Part shown: positions 17,701 through 26,016 of the stretch, in pieces
How the letters are laid out: every line of letters begins with the position of its first letter
Numbering within the stretch: the first letter of the stretch is position 1
NCBI GenBank assembly: GCA_035495315.1
Contig: DATJGF010000044.1
Coordinates: forward strand, 79,510-143,509
Source: DATJGF01 sp035495315
Lineage (GTDB): Bacteria; Verrucomicrobiota; Verrucomicrobiia; Limisphaerales; UBA8199
Direction of reading: 5' to 3'
Length of the DNA: 64,000 nucleotides
Notes under the pieces: generated by a model
Told to the model about the DNA's origin: nothing
Databases searched by the model: none
What the model saw: only the letters and a program-made list of their open reading frames with translations
Position numbers and translations under genes: made by a program

Positions 17701-20583
17701 ATGGCGCCTGAAATTACAAACCAGCCCCCCGCTCCACGCCGACGGTACGTGCGTGCCGTGGGACCGCGCTTGCGCGTCATTTTACTCTTTATTTTTGGGC
17801 TCGTGGCGCTGCTGGCCGCCAACTCGGTCTATCTCAGTGCGATCAGTTTCCTCGAATGGCTGAAAAGCAACCCGAACACGACTTATCAAAACTGGTTCTA
17901 CATGGTCATGTTCGGCACCCACCTCGCCCTGGGGCTGTTGCTGGTGCTGCCGGTTATTGTTTTCGGCGCAGTCCACATCAAGAATGCGCATAATCGTCCG
18001 AATCGGCGCGCGGTAAAAGTCGGCTATGTGCTCTTTGCCATCAGTCTGACGGTGTTAATCACCGGCCTGTTGCTGACTCGCATCGATATTTTCCAATTCA
18101 AAAATCTTGGATTAAAGAACCCGCACGCACGCTCAATAGCCTACTGGGCTCATGTGATCACACCTCTGCTGGCGGTATGGTTGTATGTACTTCATCGCCT
18201 CGCCGGGCCGCGTATTAAATGGCAGGTCGGGGTTCGCTGGGCCGGTGCAGTCGGCGTCATCGTGCTCGCGATGGTCGTGCTGCATTCAGCGCATCCTCAG
18301 AAAAACAAGATCGGCTCTGTGGAAGGCACAAAATACTTTGAACCGTCTTTGGCGCGGACCGCCTCCGGGAAGTTCGTTCCGGCGCGCACCCTGCAGATGG
18401 ATGATTACTGTCTCAAATGCCACGAGGACACTTACAAAGGGTGGTTCCACAGCGCGCACCACTTCAGCTCGTTCAACAACAAACCATACCTCTTCAGTGT
18501 GCGCGAAACACGGCAAGTCGCATTAAAGAGAGATGGCAATGTCAAGGCGGCGCGCTGGTGTGCCGGGTGCCACGATGTGGTGCCGTTCTTCAGCGGGGCC
18601 TTCGATGATCCAAACTTCGATGACGTGAACCATCCGACGTCACAAGCAGGCATCACCTGCACCGCCTGCCACGCAATCACCCACATCAACAGCACCAAAG
18701 GCAATGGCGATTACACGATCGACGAACCGGTGCACTACCCCTTCGCTTATAGCACCAACCGCCTCCTGCAATACATCAACCAGCAACTGGTAAAGGCCAA
18801 ACCTGAATTCCACAAAAAGACCTTCCTGAAACCGTTCATGCGCAGCGCGGAGTTTTGCTCCACCTGCCATAAAGTCAGCATTCCGCAGGAATTAAATCAT
18901 TACAAAGAGTTCCTGCGCGGCCAAAACCACTACGATACGTATTTGCTCAGCGGTGTGTCCGGTCACGGTGCCCGCAGCTTTTATTATCCCGAGAAGGCGG
19001 TGCAGAACTGCGCCGGCTGCCACATGCCTTTAAACCAATCGCAGGATTTTGGCGCCAACTTCTTCAACCCAACCAACACCTCCGCACGCTTTATCCATGA
19101 CCATTTGTTTCCGGCGGCCAATACCGGCATTGCTTATCTGCGCAACCAGCCGGACATCGTAAAGTCGCATCAGGATTTTCTTAAAGGAACTCTTCGCGTA
19201 GACATTTTCGGCATCCGTGAGGGAGGTAGCATCGATGGTGTTCTCCATGCGCCATTGCGCCCCGAAATCCCGGCACTCAAGCCCGGCGGTCATTACCTGC
19301 TGGAGGTAGTACTACGAACGCTGAAGCTCGGCCATCCCTTTAGCCAGGGAACGGTCGATTCCAACGAAATCTGGGTCGATACGAAGGTAACCCGTGGCGA
19401 CCGCATTGTGGGCCGAAGCGGCGGATTTGGTCCCTGCAACGAAGTCGATCCGTGGGCGCACTTTGTGAATGTTTACATGCTTGATCGCGAAGGCAACCGC
19501 ATCGATCGTCGCAATCCGCAGGATATTTTTACTCCGCTTTACAATCATCAGATACCGCCCGGGGCCGCCCAGGTGGTCCACTACGACTTGCAGGTGCCGG
19601 AAGATCAGAACGGACCGCTCACCGTTGAGGTGAAACTGCAATATCGGAAATTCGATACGGTCTATATGAATTATGTTTTCTCGACCAACTACACCAAGGG
19701 GGGGCAACTGACGGTCACGAACGACCTGCCGGTCACCACCATCGCCTCCGATACGCTCACTTTCCCGGTAGAAAGAGCCGCACCACAAAGCTTCGCCACT
19801 TCCCCGGCCTCAACCATCCCCGAATGGCAACGCTGGAACGACTACGGCATTGGTCTGTTGCTCGAGGGTGACCGCGGTGCTGAAAAGGGCGAGTTGATTC
19901 AGGCCGAGCAAGCCTTTGAGCAAGTGCAAAAGCTGAAACGCCCCGATGGGCCTATCAACCTGGCGCGCGTTTATTTTAAAGAAGGACGGCTGGACGACGC
20001 GGTCAACGCGCTCCAGAACGCCGCCCGTTGTGATCCGCCGGCGCCGCGTTGGACCATCGCCTGGTTCAACGGATTGGTAAACAAGCAGAACGGGTTTCTC
20101 GATAAAGCGATCGACGAATTCCGCAGTATTCTCGAGGATCATTATCCGGAACTCGAACGCCGCGGCTTCGATTTCAGCACAGACTACGAGGTGATCAATG
20201 AATTGGGCCAAACTTATGTCGAACGCGCCAAAATGGAACGTGCCAACCCGCCAGTCCAAAAGGATTTTCTGCAAAAGGCGCTGATTGAATTTCAGAAAAC
20301 TCTCAGCATCGATTCCGAAAATCTCACCGCGCATTATAACCTCGCGTTGATTTACACCCAGCTTGGCGACGAGCAAAAGGCCGCCTACCACCGCGCCGAG
20401 CATGAGAAATATCGACCAGACGACAATGCCCGCGATCGCGCGATCAGCCTGGCACGCCGCCAGAACCTCGCGGCGGATCATGCGGCTCAGGCGACAATCA
20501 TTTATTCGTTAAGCCGCCCCGCAGCGCCGCACCCCGAAGTGGCCGGGGATGGAGGCACCAAAACATTGAACCTCGATCATTGA
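17701..20583 (+). CDS. membrane multihaem cytochrome c with b-type-like helices and C-terminal TPRs
   Basis: 960 residues, three parts. Residues about 20-200 hold five transmembrane helices with histidines in or near helices 2 and 4 (FGTHLALG; YWAHVITPLLAVWLYVLHRL), the layout of a small di-haem cytochrome b. Residues about 230-440 hold five CxxCH c-haem sites (cysteines at about 237, 287, 320, 386, 437: CLKCH, CAGCH, CTACH, CSTCH, CAGCH), resembling cytochrome c554-type proteins. After a beta-rich region, residues about 700-930 are TPR-like (EQAFEQVQKLKRPDGPINLARVY in part; LTAHYNLALIYTQLGDEQKA). This design suggests electron transfer between membrane quinones and periplasmic partners. It closes the ABC/FMN-type operon and is followed by an ASPIC protein. 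Electron donor and acceptor are unknown. Confidence 0.88.
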   Translation: MAPEITNQPPAPRRRYVRAVGPRLRVILLFIFGLVALLAANSVYLSAISFLEWLKSNPNTTYQNWFYMVMFGTHLALGLLLVLPVIVFGAVHIKNAHNRPNRRAVKVGYVLFAISLTVLITGLLLTRIDIFQFKNLGLKNPHARSIAYWAHVITPLLAVWLYVLHRLAGPRIKWQVGVRWAGAVGVIVLAMVVLHSAHPQKNKIGSVEGTKYFEPSLARTASGKFVPARTLQMDDYCLKCHEDTYKGWFHSAHHFSSFNNKPYLFSVRETRQVALKRDGNVKAARWCAGCHDVVPFFSGAFDDPNFDDVNHPTSQAGITCTACHAITHINSTKGNGDYTIDEPVHYPFAYSTNRLLQYINQQLVKAKPEFHKKTFLKPFMRSAEFCSTCHKVSIPQELNHYKEFLRGQNHYDTYLLSGVSGHGARSFYYPEKAVQNCAGCHMPLNQSQDFGANFFNPTNTSARFIHDHLFPAANTGIAYLRNQPDIVKSHQDFLKGTLRVDIFGIREGGSIDGVLHAPLRPEIPALKPGGHYLLEVVLRTLKLGHPFSQGTVDSNEIWVDTKVTRGDRIVGRSGGFGPCNEVDPWAHFVNVYMLDREGNRIDRRNPQDIFTPLYNHQIPPGAAQVVHYDLQVPEDQNGPLTVEVKLQYRKFDTVYMNYVFSTNYTKGGQLTVTNDLPVTTIASDTLTFPVERAAPQSFATSPASTIPEWQRWNDYGIGLLLEGDRGAEKGELIQAEQAFEQVQKLKRPDGPINLARVYFKEGRLDDAVNALQNAARCDPPAPRWTIAWFNGLVNKQNGFLDKAIDEFRSILEDHYPELERRGFDFSTDYEVINELGQTYVERAKMERANPPVQKDFLQKALIEFQKTLSIDSENLTAHYNLALIYTQLGDEQKAAYHRAEHEKYRPDDNARDRAISLARRQNLAADHAAQATIIYSLSRPAAPHPEVAGDGGTKTLNLDH

Positions 20584-20671
20584 ACATCGAACACTGAACC
20601 GCCGCCCCGACCTCAACGTTCGACGTTCAATGTTTGAGGTTCAGTGTTTCACACTTCCTGTTTTCTTAATA
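20584..20671. repeat. short intergenic inverted repeat
   Basis: The spacer between the cytochrome and ASPIC genes has perfect 11-base arms: aacactgaacc near 20590 and ggttcagtgtt near 20638. The sequence between them is TTCAA/TTGAA-rich. It could be a small dispersed repeat or an RNA hairpin that tunes expression between the two genes. Confidence 0.5.
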
Positions 20672-22531
20672 ATGCCAAACAAACCCACTCCCCCGCCCGA
20701 AGATCAGGAAGAGTTAGTCCACGCCGACGATGCGATTATCGGCAAAGCTACGCGCCGCTCCTTGGTTGCCTTGGTTCTTATTGCTGTTGTCATCACCGGC
20801 ACGCTGCTGTTCCTAAGCCGCAAGCCGGCGCCGCCACCGGCTCAGCTCACCAAACTTGCTTCGCCGGTGGCCCGCGCGGTGCCGCAAGCGGAGGTGCCGG
20901 TCGCGACCTTTACCGACATCACCAAAGAATCGGGCATCAACTTTGTCCACAACAACGGTGCCTACGGTGAAAAGCTCCTACCGGAAACCATGGGTGGCGG
21001 TGTCGCATTTTTCGATTATGACAATGATGGCGCCCAGGATGTCCTCTTTATCAATTCCACCTATTGGCCCTGGCATGTTCCTGAGGGAAAATCTCCAACC
21101 ACCGCCGCGCTGTATCATAACGATGGAAAAGGCCATTTCACAGATGTGACCGCACGGTCGGGCCTCGATATCAGCTGCTACGGTATGGGCGTGGCGATTG
21201 GAGATTATGATAACGACGGGCTTGACGACGTGTTCATTACGGCGGTGGGCGGCAATCACCTGTTTCACAATGAAGGCAACGGCAAATTCAAGGAGGTCAC
21301 CGTTGCTGCAACTGTGGGTGGCTCAACCAATGATTGGAGCACCTGCGCCGCGTGGATCGATTACGACAATGACGGTAAGCTCGACCTCTTTGTCGGCAAC
21401 TACGTTAAATGGTCCCGCGAAATCGATGCCGAGGTCGGCTATAAGATCGACGGCAAAACGCGGGCCTACGGGCAGCCGATGAACTTCGAAGGCGCTTACC
21501 CTCGGTTATACCACAACGATGGCAATGGCCATTTCACCGATGTCTCGGCGCAAAGCGGGTTGCAGGTTAAGAACGCCGCCACGGGCGTTGCCGCGAGCAA
21601 GACACTCGGCGTCGCGCCGGTTGACCTGGACGGGGATGGTTGGATTGATCTGGTGGTCGCCAATGATACAACTCCCAACCTGCTCTTCCTGAACCAACAC
21701 AACGGCACGTTTAAAGAAATCGGCGCCGCATCGGGCATTGCATTCGATAGCTATGGCAATACGCGCGGCGCGATGGGCATCGACGCCGCACGTTATCGCG
21801 ACGATGGCAAACTGGGAATCGGCATCGGCAATTTTGCCAACGAAATGACCGCGCTTTACGTAGCCCAAAACCAAGCACTGGTTTTCGCCGACGAAGCCAT
21901 TCCCGAGGGCGTCGGCCCCGCCAGCCGCTTATTGCTCAAGTTCGGTCTTTTCTTTTTTGACTACGATCTCGATGGGCGACTCGATTTGTTGACCGCCAAT
22001 GGGCATCTGGAACAGGAAATCTCCAAGATCCAAAAAAGCCAGTCCTATGCTCAACCGGCACAACTGTTCTGGAACGCCGGGCCTCGCAGCGGCGGCTGCT
22101 TTGTGGTCGCTCCACCGGAAAAATGCGGCAAAGACCTGTTTCAACCGATTGTCGGCCGCGGCTCAGCGTATGCGGATATCGATGCTGACGGGGATCCTGA
22201 TGTGGTCCTGACTCAAACGGGTGGGCCCCCGTTGGTCTTGCGCAACGATCAAAAGCTCAATCATCATTGGATTCGATTGAAATTGGTCGGAACAAAGAGC
22301 AACCGCGACGCCATCGGCGCATGGATAAAAGCTGTTGTCGCTGGACAAACCGTTTGGCGTCAGGTTATGCCGACCCGCAGTTATCTCTCGCAATCCGAAT
22401 TGCCTGTTACCATCGGCTTGGGCACAGCCAACAAGGTCGACAGCCTCGAAATCATTTGGCCAATGGGCTCCCACCAGCAAGTGCCATCGCCCCAACTTGA
22501 ACGGCTCACAACCGTAATGGAGCCGCGTTAG
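20672..22531 (+). CDS. CRTAC1-type FG-GAP / ASPIC-UnbV membrane-anchored protein
   Basis: 619 residues from ATG 20672. One helix near the N-terminus (LVALVLIAVVITGTLLFL, about residues 30-47) anchors the protein without an obvious cleavage site. FG-GAP repeats follow (FFDYDNDGAQDVLFIN, IGDYDNDGLDDVFITA, WIDYDNDGKLDLFVGN, DLDGDGWIDLVVAND), then FFFDYDLDGRLDLLTANGH. The C-terminal ASPIC/UnbV domain has HWIRLKLVGTKSNRDAIGAWI and LGTANKVDSLEIIWPMGS. It follows the multihaem cytochrome by 88 bases; ASPIC proteins next to TPR or cytochrome genes also occur in the first operon here, so the pairing is repeated within the window. Confidence 0.9.
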   Translation: MPNKPTPPPEDQEELVHADDAIIGKATRRSLVALVLIAVVITGTLLFLSRKPAPPPAQLTKLASPVARAVPQAEVPVATFTDITKESGINFVHNNGAYGEKLLPETMGGGVAFFDYDNDGAQDVLFINSTYWPWHVPEGKSPTTAALYHNDGKGHFTDVTARSGLDISCYGMGVAIGDYDNDGLDDVFITAVGGNHLFHNEGNGKFKEVTVAATVGGSTNDWSTCAAWIDYDNDGKLDLFVGNYVKWSREIDAEVGYKIDGKTRAYGQPMNFEGAYPRLYHNDGNGHFTDVSAQSGLQVKNAATGVAASKTLGVAPVDLDGDGWIDLVVANDTTPNLLFLNQHNGTFKEIGAASGIAFDSYGNTRGAMGIDAARYRDDGKLGIGIGNFANEMTALYVAQNQALVFADEAIPEGVGPASRLLLKFGLFFFDYDLDGRLDLLTANGHLEQEISKIQKSQSYAQPAQLFWNAGPRSGGCFVVAPPEKCGKDLFQPIVGRGSAYADIDADGDPDVVLTQTGGPPLVLRNDQKLNHHWIRLKLVGTKSNRDAIGAWIKAVVAGQTVWRQVMPTRSYLSQSELPVTIGLGTANKVDSLEIIWPMGSHQQVPSPQLERLTTVMEPR

Positions 22532-22702
22532 CGGATCACCTTGTGCAAATCCGAAGCTCGAAGACCGAAATCAGAAACAGTTGAACTCATTCAGACTTTC
22601 GGGACTGGTATTTTCGGATTTCGGAATTTATCTCCCTGCCGGCTTGCTTTTTCCTATCTCATTATTGCTATAATGGCGATTGGTATTTTGACAAATAGCT
22701 GA

Positions 22703-24796
22703 ATGAAGGCGAAGAGATTTAGACAGATTATGTGGACTGCGTTAGGTGCCAGTATCGCTTTGATGGGTGCTGGCCTTGGCTTCACCGCGCAGGCCAAAAC
22801 GGCGTATGTTGAGGGCGAAGCGCTAGTCACTTTCAAGGCCTCAGTCGATCTCCCCGGGGCCGGGCGTGCCCTCTCAGCCCATTCGCTTCATTTAACCAGG
22901 CACTTCGCCTCGCTTTCCCAGCAACACGGTCATCATTACGGGTTGGTGCGCGACCAAACGCGCTCGACCGCTGACCTCATTAAAGAACTGTCCAATGATC
23001 CCTCGATCGAATCGGTCGAGCCTAATTACCTCCGATGGACATCCGGCGCACCGAATGACGAGCTGTTCAGCCGGATGTGGGACCTGCAAAATAGCGGCGC
23101 GACCGTTAATGGCTTGGCCGGTACACCAGGGGCCGACATCAAATTCGTTCAGGCCTGGAACCTCGCACGCCCATCCACAAACCAGGTCGTCGTCGCCGTC
23201 ATCGACACCGGCGTCGATTACAAACATCCGGACCTGGCGGACAATATGTGGACTAATTCCGCCGAGATAAGCAATAACGGTCTTGACGACGATAACAACG
23301 GCTACGTCGACGATGTTTACGGATATGACTTTGCCGATAACTCCTCCGACCCGTCAGATTCGGCTTTTCACGGCACGCACGTCGCCGGGACCATCGCCGC
23401 GGTCGGCAACAATCAACTCGGCGTGATCGGTGTCGCTTACCAGGCTCGCATCATGGCGCTGCGCGCGTCGAACGACGGCTCGAGTTTTGCAGATTCTGCA
23501 ATCATCGAGGCCCTCCAATACGCGACCCTCATGAAAAAGCGGGGCGTCAATGTCGTCGCGGTCAATGCCTCTTTCGGCGGTGGCGGGTCGAACAGCGTTG
23601 AACGCGCCGCGATCCAGGCAGCGGGTGATGCTGGTATTATTTTCTGCGCCGCGGCCGGCAACAGTAGCCTAAATCACGATGTGATGCCGGATTATCCATC
23701 ATCGTACAGACTTTCGAACATGATCGTTATCGCGGCAACTACGCAGAGCGATCAACTGGCGAGCTTCTCCGATTACGGCGCCACGACGGTCGACCTTGGC
23801 GCACCGGGCGTTAATATCCTCTCCACGAAGCCGACGAACCTGCCCAGCTTTAATGCCTACGTGCAACAGGGTTCCGCCACATATTCGGCTAACGCGATGA
23901 CGTACTCTGGCGTCACCACTGGCATCACTGCGGTCGTTTACGATTGCGGCCTCGGATATGCCACCAACTTCCCTGCTGCGGTCGCCGGCAATATCGCCCT
24001 GATTAGCCGCGGCACTCTCACCTTTGCGGAAAAGGTATCTAACGCGATGACGGCTGGAGCGAAGGCCGCATTGGTTTACAACAATCAGAGTGGCAATTTT
24101 AACGGCACGCTCCAAAATGCCGCAACGTGGATCCCCGCGCTTTCCCTCACACAATCCGACGGTGTTGCGCTACAGCGACTGCTCCCGGTATCTGCAACCG
24201 TGGTAAACGCAGAGGATTTCAGCCATCCTTACCAATTGCTGGATGGCACCTCAATGGCGACACCGCACGTGGTCGGTGCGGTCGCATTTGCCGCGATGAA
24301 TTTTCCAAACGAATCGGTCGTGCAACGCATTCAACGAATATTGGCCAACGTTGAAACCGTTCCAGGACTGCAAAACAAAGTCCGTACCGGTGGCCGTTTG
24401 AACCTGCAACGTATCGTCGATACCGATGGCAATGGCTTGCCGGACTGGTGGGAGCTTGAACATTTTGGTCAGGTAACGGGGATTGACCCTGGCGCGGACC
24501 CGGACCAGGATGGAGTCAGTAACCTTGCGGAATATGAAGCCGGCACCGATCCGCAGGATGCCTCCTCTTGTTTGCGTATGCTGGCGCCAAGGATTAGCCC
24601 TGCTGGCGCATTCACCGTCCAATGGCCCAGCATCGCGGGAAAAACTTATCGGCTCGAACGAGCAACCGATCTGGTTACAGGATTCAATTTCATCGTGCGC
24701 ACAAACATTGCCGCCACACCGCCATTCAATTCGGAGGTCGACCCGGACCCCTTATCTGGAACAAGTAAGTACTACCGCGTCCAAGTCGAGCAGTAG
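22703..24796 (+). CDS. secreted subtilisin-like serine protease (S8) with PA insert
   Basis: 697 residues. The signal peptide ends near GAGLGFTAQA. Residues about 33-115 look like an I9-type propeptide (GEALVTFKASVDL to SIESVEPNYLRW). The catalytic triad is D168 in AVIDTGVDYKHPDL, H223 in HGTHVAGT and S517 in DGTSMATPHVVG; the oxyanion Asn is in AAAGNSS. A protease-associated (PA) domain of about 130 residues is inserted between the His and Ser segments (ITAVVYDCGLGYATNF to PALSLTQSDGVAL). The C-terminus has a calcium-binding spacer (DTDGNGLPDWWELEHFG, DPDQDGVSNLAEYEAGTDP) of the kind that links catalytic domains to surface modules. It probably degrades external protein. A stand-alone gene. 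Confidence 0.93.
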   Translation: MKAKRFRQIMWTALGASIALMGAGLGFTAQAKTAYVEGEALVTFKASVDLPGAGRALSAHSLHLTRHFASLSQQHGHHYGLVRDQTRSTADLIKELSNDPSIESVEPNYLRWTSGAPNDELFSRMWDLQNSGATVNGLAGTPGADIKFVQAWNLARPSTNQVVVAVIDTGVDYKHPDLADNMWTNSAEISNNGLDDDNNGYVDDVYGYDFADNSSDPSDSAFHGTHVAGTIAAVGNNQLGVIGVAYQARIMALRASNDGSSFADSAIIEALQYATLMKKRGVNVVAVNASFGGGGSNSVERAAIQAAGDAGIIFCAAAGNSSLNHDVMPDYPSSYRLSNMIVIAATTQSDQLASFSDYGATTVDLGAPGVNILSTKPTNLPSFNAYVQQGSATYSANAMTYSGVTTGITAVVYDCGLGYATNFPAAVAGNIALISRGTLTFAEKVSNAMTAGAKAALVYNNQSGNFNGTLQNAATWIPALSLTQSDGVALQRLLPVSATVVNAEDFSHPYQLLDGTSMATPHVVGAVAFAAMNFPNESVVQRIQRILANVETVPGLQNKVRTGGRLNLQRIVDTDGNGLPDWWELEHFGQVTGIDPGADPDQDGVSNLAEYEAGTDPQDASSCLRMLAPRISPAGAFTVQWPSIAGKTYRLERATDLVTGFNFIVRTNIAATPPFNSEVDPDPLSGTSKYYRVQVEQ

Positions 24797-24971
24797 CTGT
24801 AGCGGCAAGCGTCTCGCCTGCCGTAGAGCCGGGCATCTTGCCCGGCGGGTGGGAAAACATTCGCCAGTAAACCACCGCAACGAATCCAGGCGGCCAGGAC
24901 GCCGCCTTCTACGTCAGGCGAAGACGCCTGACGCTACACTCCATTAGGTTGACCTTGGCCGGATTACCGCC
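24797..24971. repeat. intergenic palindromes downstream of the protease gene
   Basis: Two hairpin-forming palindromes lie here: gccgggcatcttgcccggc at about 24826 and cgtcaggcg/cgcctgacg around 24912-24933, flanked by a third partial one near 24800. The first could act as a terminator for the protease gene. The second is typical of dispersed REP-like DNA. Confidence 0.55.
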
Positions 24972-25991
24972 ATGCTATTGATGATGGTTGATCGACCCAC
25001 CGTAGATGAAAAGCGCCCGTTGTTGCATTGGTTGCTGCAGCAGTATCCTGACACCCCGAAAACCCGCGCCAAACAGTGGATCCAGGCAGGGCGGGTTCGC
25101 ATCGGTGGCGTTGTGTTCCGTCAAGCGAATCATCTGTTGGATGATCCGGGGAATACGCTGGAGTTGATGCAGCGCCAATCCACCACGCTGGACTGTGGAA
25201 CCAGCTGGCAAATTCACCCACGGCTAGCGTTAGTCTATCTGGACTCCGCGCTGGCGGTCGTCAACAAAGGTCCTGGTCTGATTTCCATACCCGCTCCCAA
25301 CTGCGAGATCTCAGCCCTGAGCATTCTTGCAGATTTCCTGAAAGGAAAACTCAAGCCCCGCGATCGCGGAAAGTCTTTACCTGCCGTTTACCGCAAGCTG
25401 GAGCCGCTGCCGGTTCATCGATTGGACCAATACACCACGGGTCTGTTCTGTATGGCTTCATCGGCAGAGGCGCGCACCCATTTGATTGACCAGGTCAAGA
25501 GCCACAGCATGGGCAGGGAATATATCGCCTTTGTCGAGGGACGTGCCCCGAACCCAAAAGGCACCTGGCGTCATTGGCTTCAATTGAACGGTGACGGATT
25601 GCGGCAGAGGATTGTGGGGCGCGGAAGGGCCGCGGCATCCTCGGATGCGCAAGAAGCCATCACTCATTATGAGGTTCTGGTCGAATATCCCCTCTCTGGG
25701 GCGAAGGCGGTCGTCACAAAACTGCGCCTCCGTCTCGAGACTGGACGCAAACATCAGATCCGCGTCCAGGCCGCTTCTGAAGGTCTGCCACTCATCGGCG
25801 ATCGAACCTACAATCCGAATTATCGCGGGACTTCCGGCGCGGCATTCATCGCGTTCCCACGCCAGGCCCTGCACTCTCATGTGCTGACGTTGGAACATCC
25901 TGAGCAACCTGGACGAAAAATGTCCTGGACAGCAGACTTGCCAAAAGATCTGCGCGAACTCGAGGCGGCATTGCGTTCCCGGCGCATTTGA
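24972..25991 (+). CDS. RluA-family pseudouridine synthase
   Basis: 339 residues; ATGs at 24984 and 24987 are also possible starts. An N-terminal S4-like RNA-binding segment (RAKQWIQAGRVRIGGVVFRQ) is followed by the catalytic domain: LVYLDSALAVVNKGPGLIS, then VHRLDQYTTGLFCMA with the catalytic aspartate at D152, and RLETGRKHQIRVQ. The usual HRLDxxTSG is HRLDQYTTG here. The family converts uridine to pseudouridine in rRNA or tRNA in the cytoplasm. The target (RluC/RluD/TruC type) cannot be decided from sequence. It stands 25 bases upstream of the SNF2 helicase gene. Confidence 0.92.
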   Translation: MLLMMVDRPTVDEKRPLLHWLLQQYPDTPKTRAKQWIQAGRVRIGGVVFRQANHLLDDPGNTLELMQRQSTTLDCGTSWQIHPRLALVYLDSALAVVNKGPGLISIPAPNCEISALSILADFLKGKLKPRDRGKSLPAVYRKLEPLPVHRLDQYTTGLFCMASSAEARTHLIDQVKSHSMGREYIAFVEGRAPNPKGTWRHWLQLNGDGLRQRIVGRGRAAASSDAQEAITHYEVLVEYPLSGAKAVVTKLRLRLETGRKHQIRVQAASEGLPLIGDRTYNPNYRGTSGAAFIAFPRQALHSHVLTLEHPEQPGRKMSWTADLPKDLRELEAALRSRRI

Positions 25992-26016
25992 ATCTGACTC
26001 ATTTCTATTGATTCGA

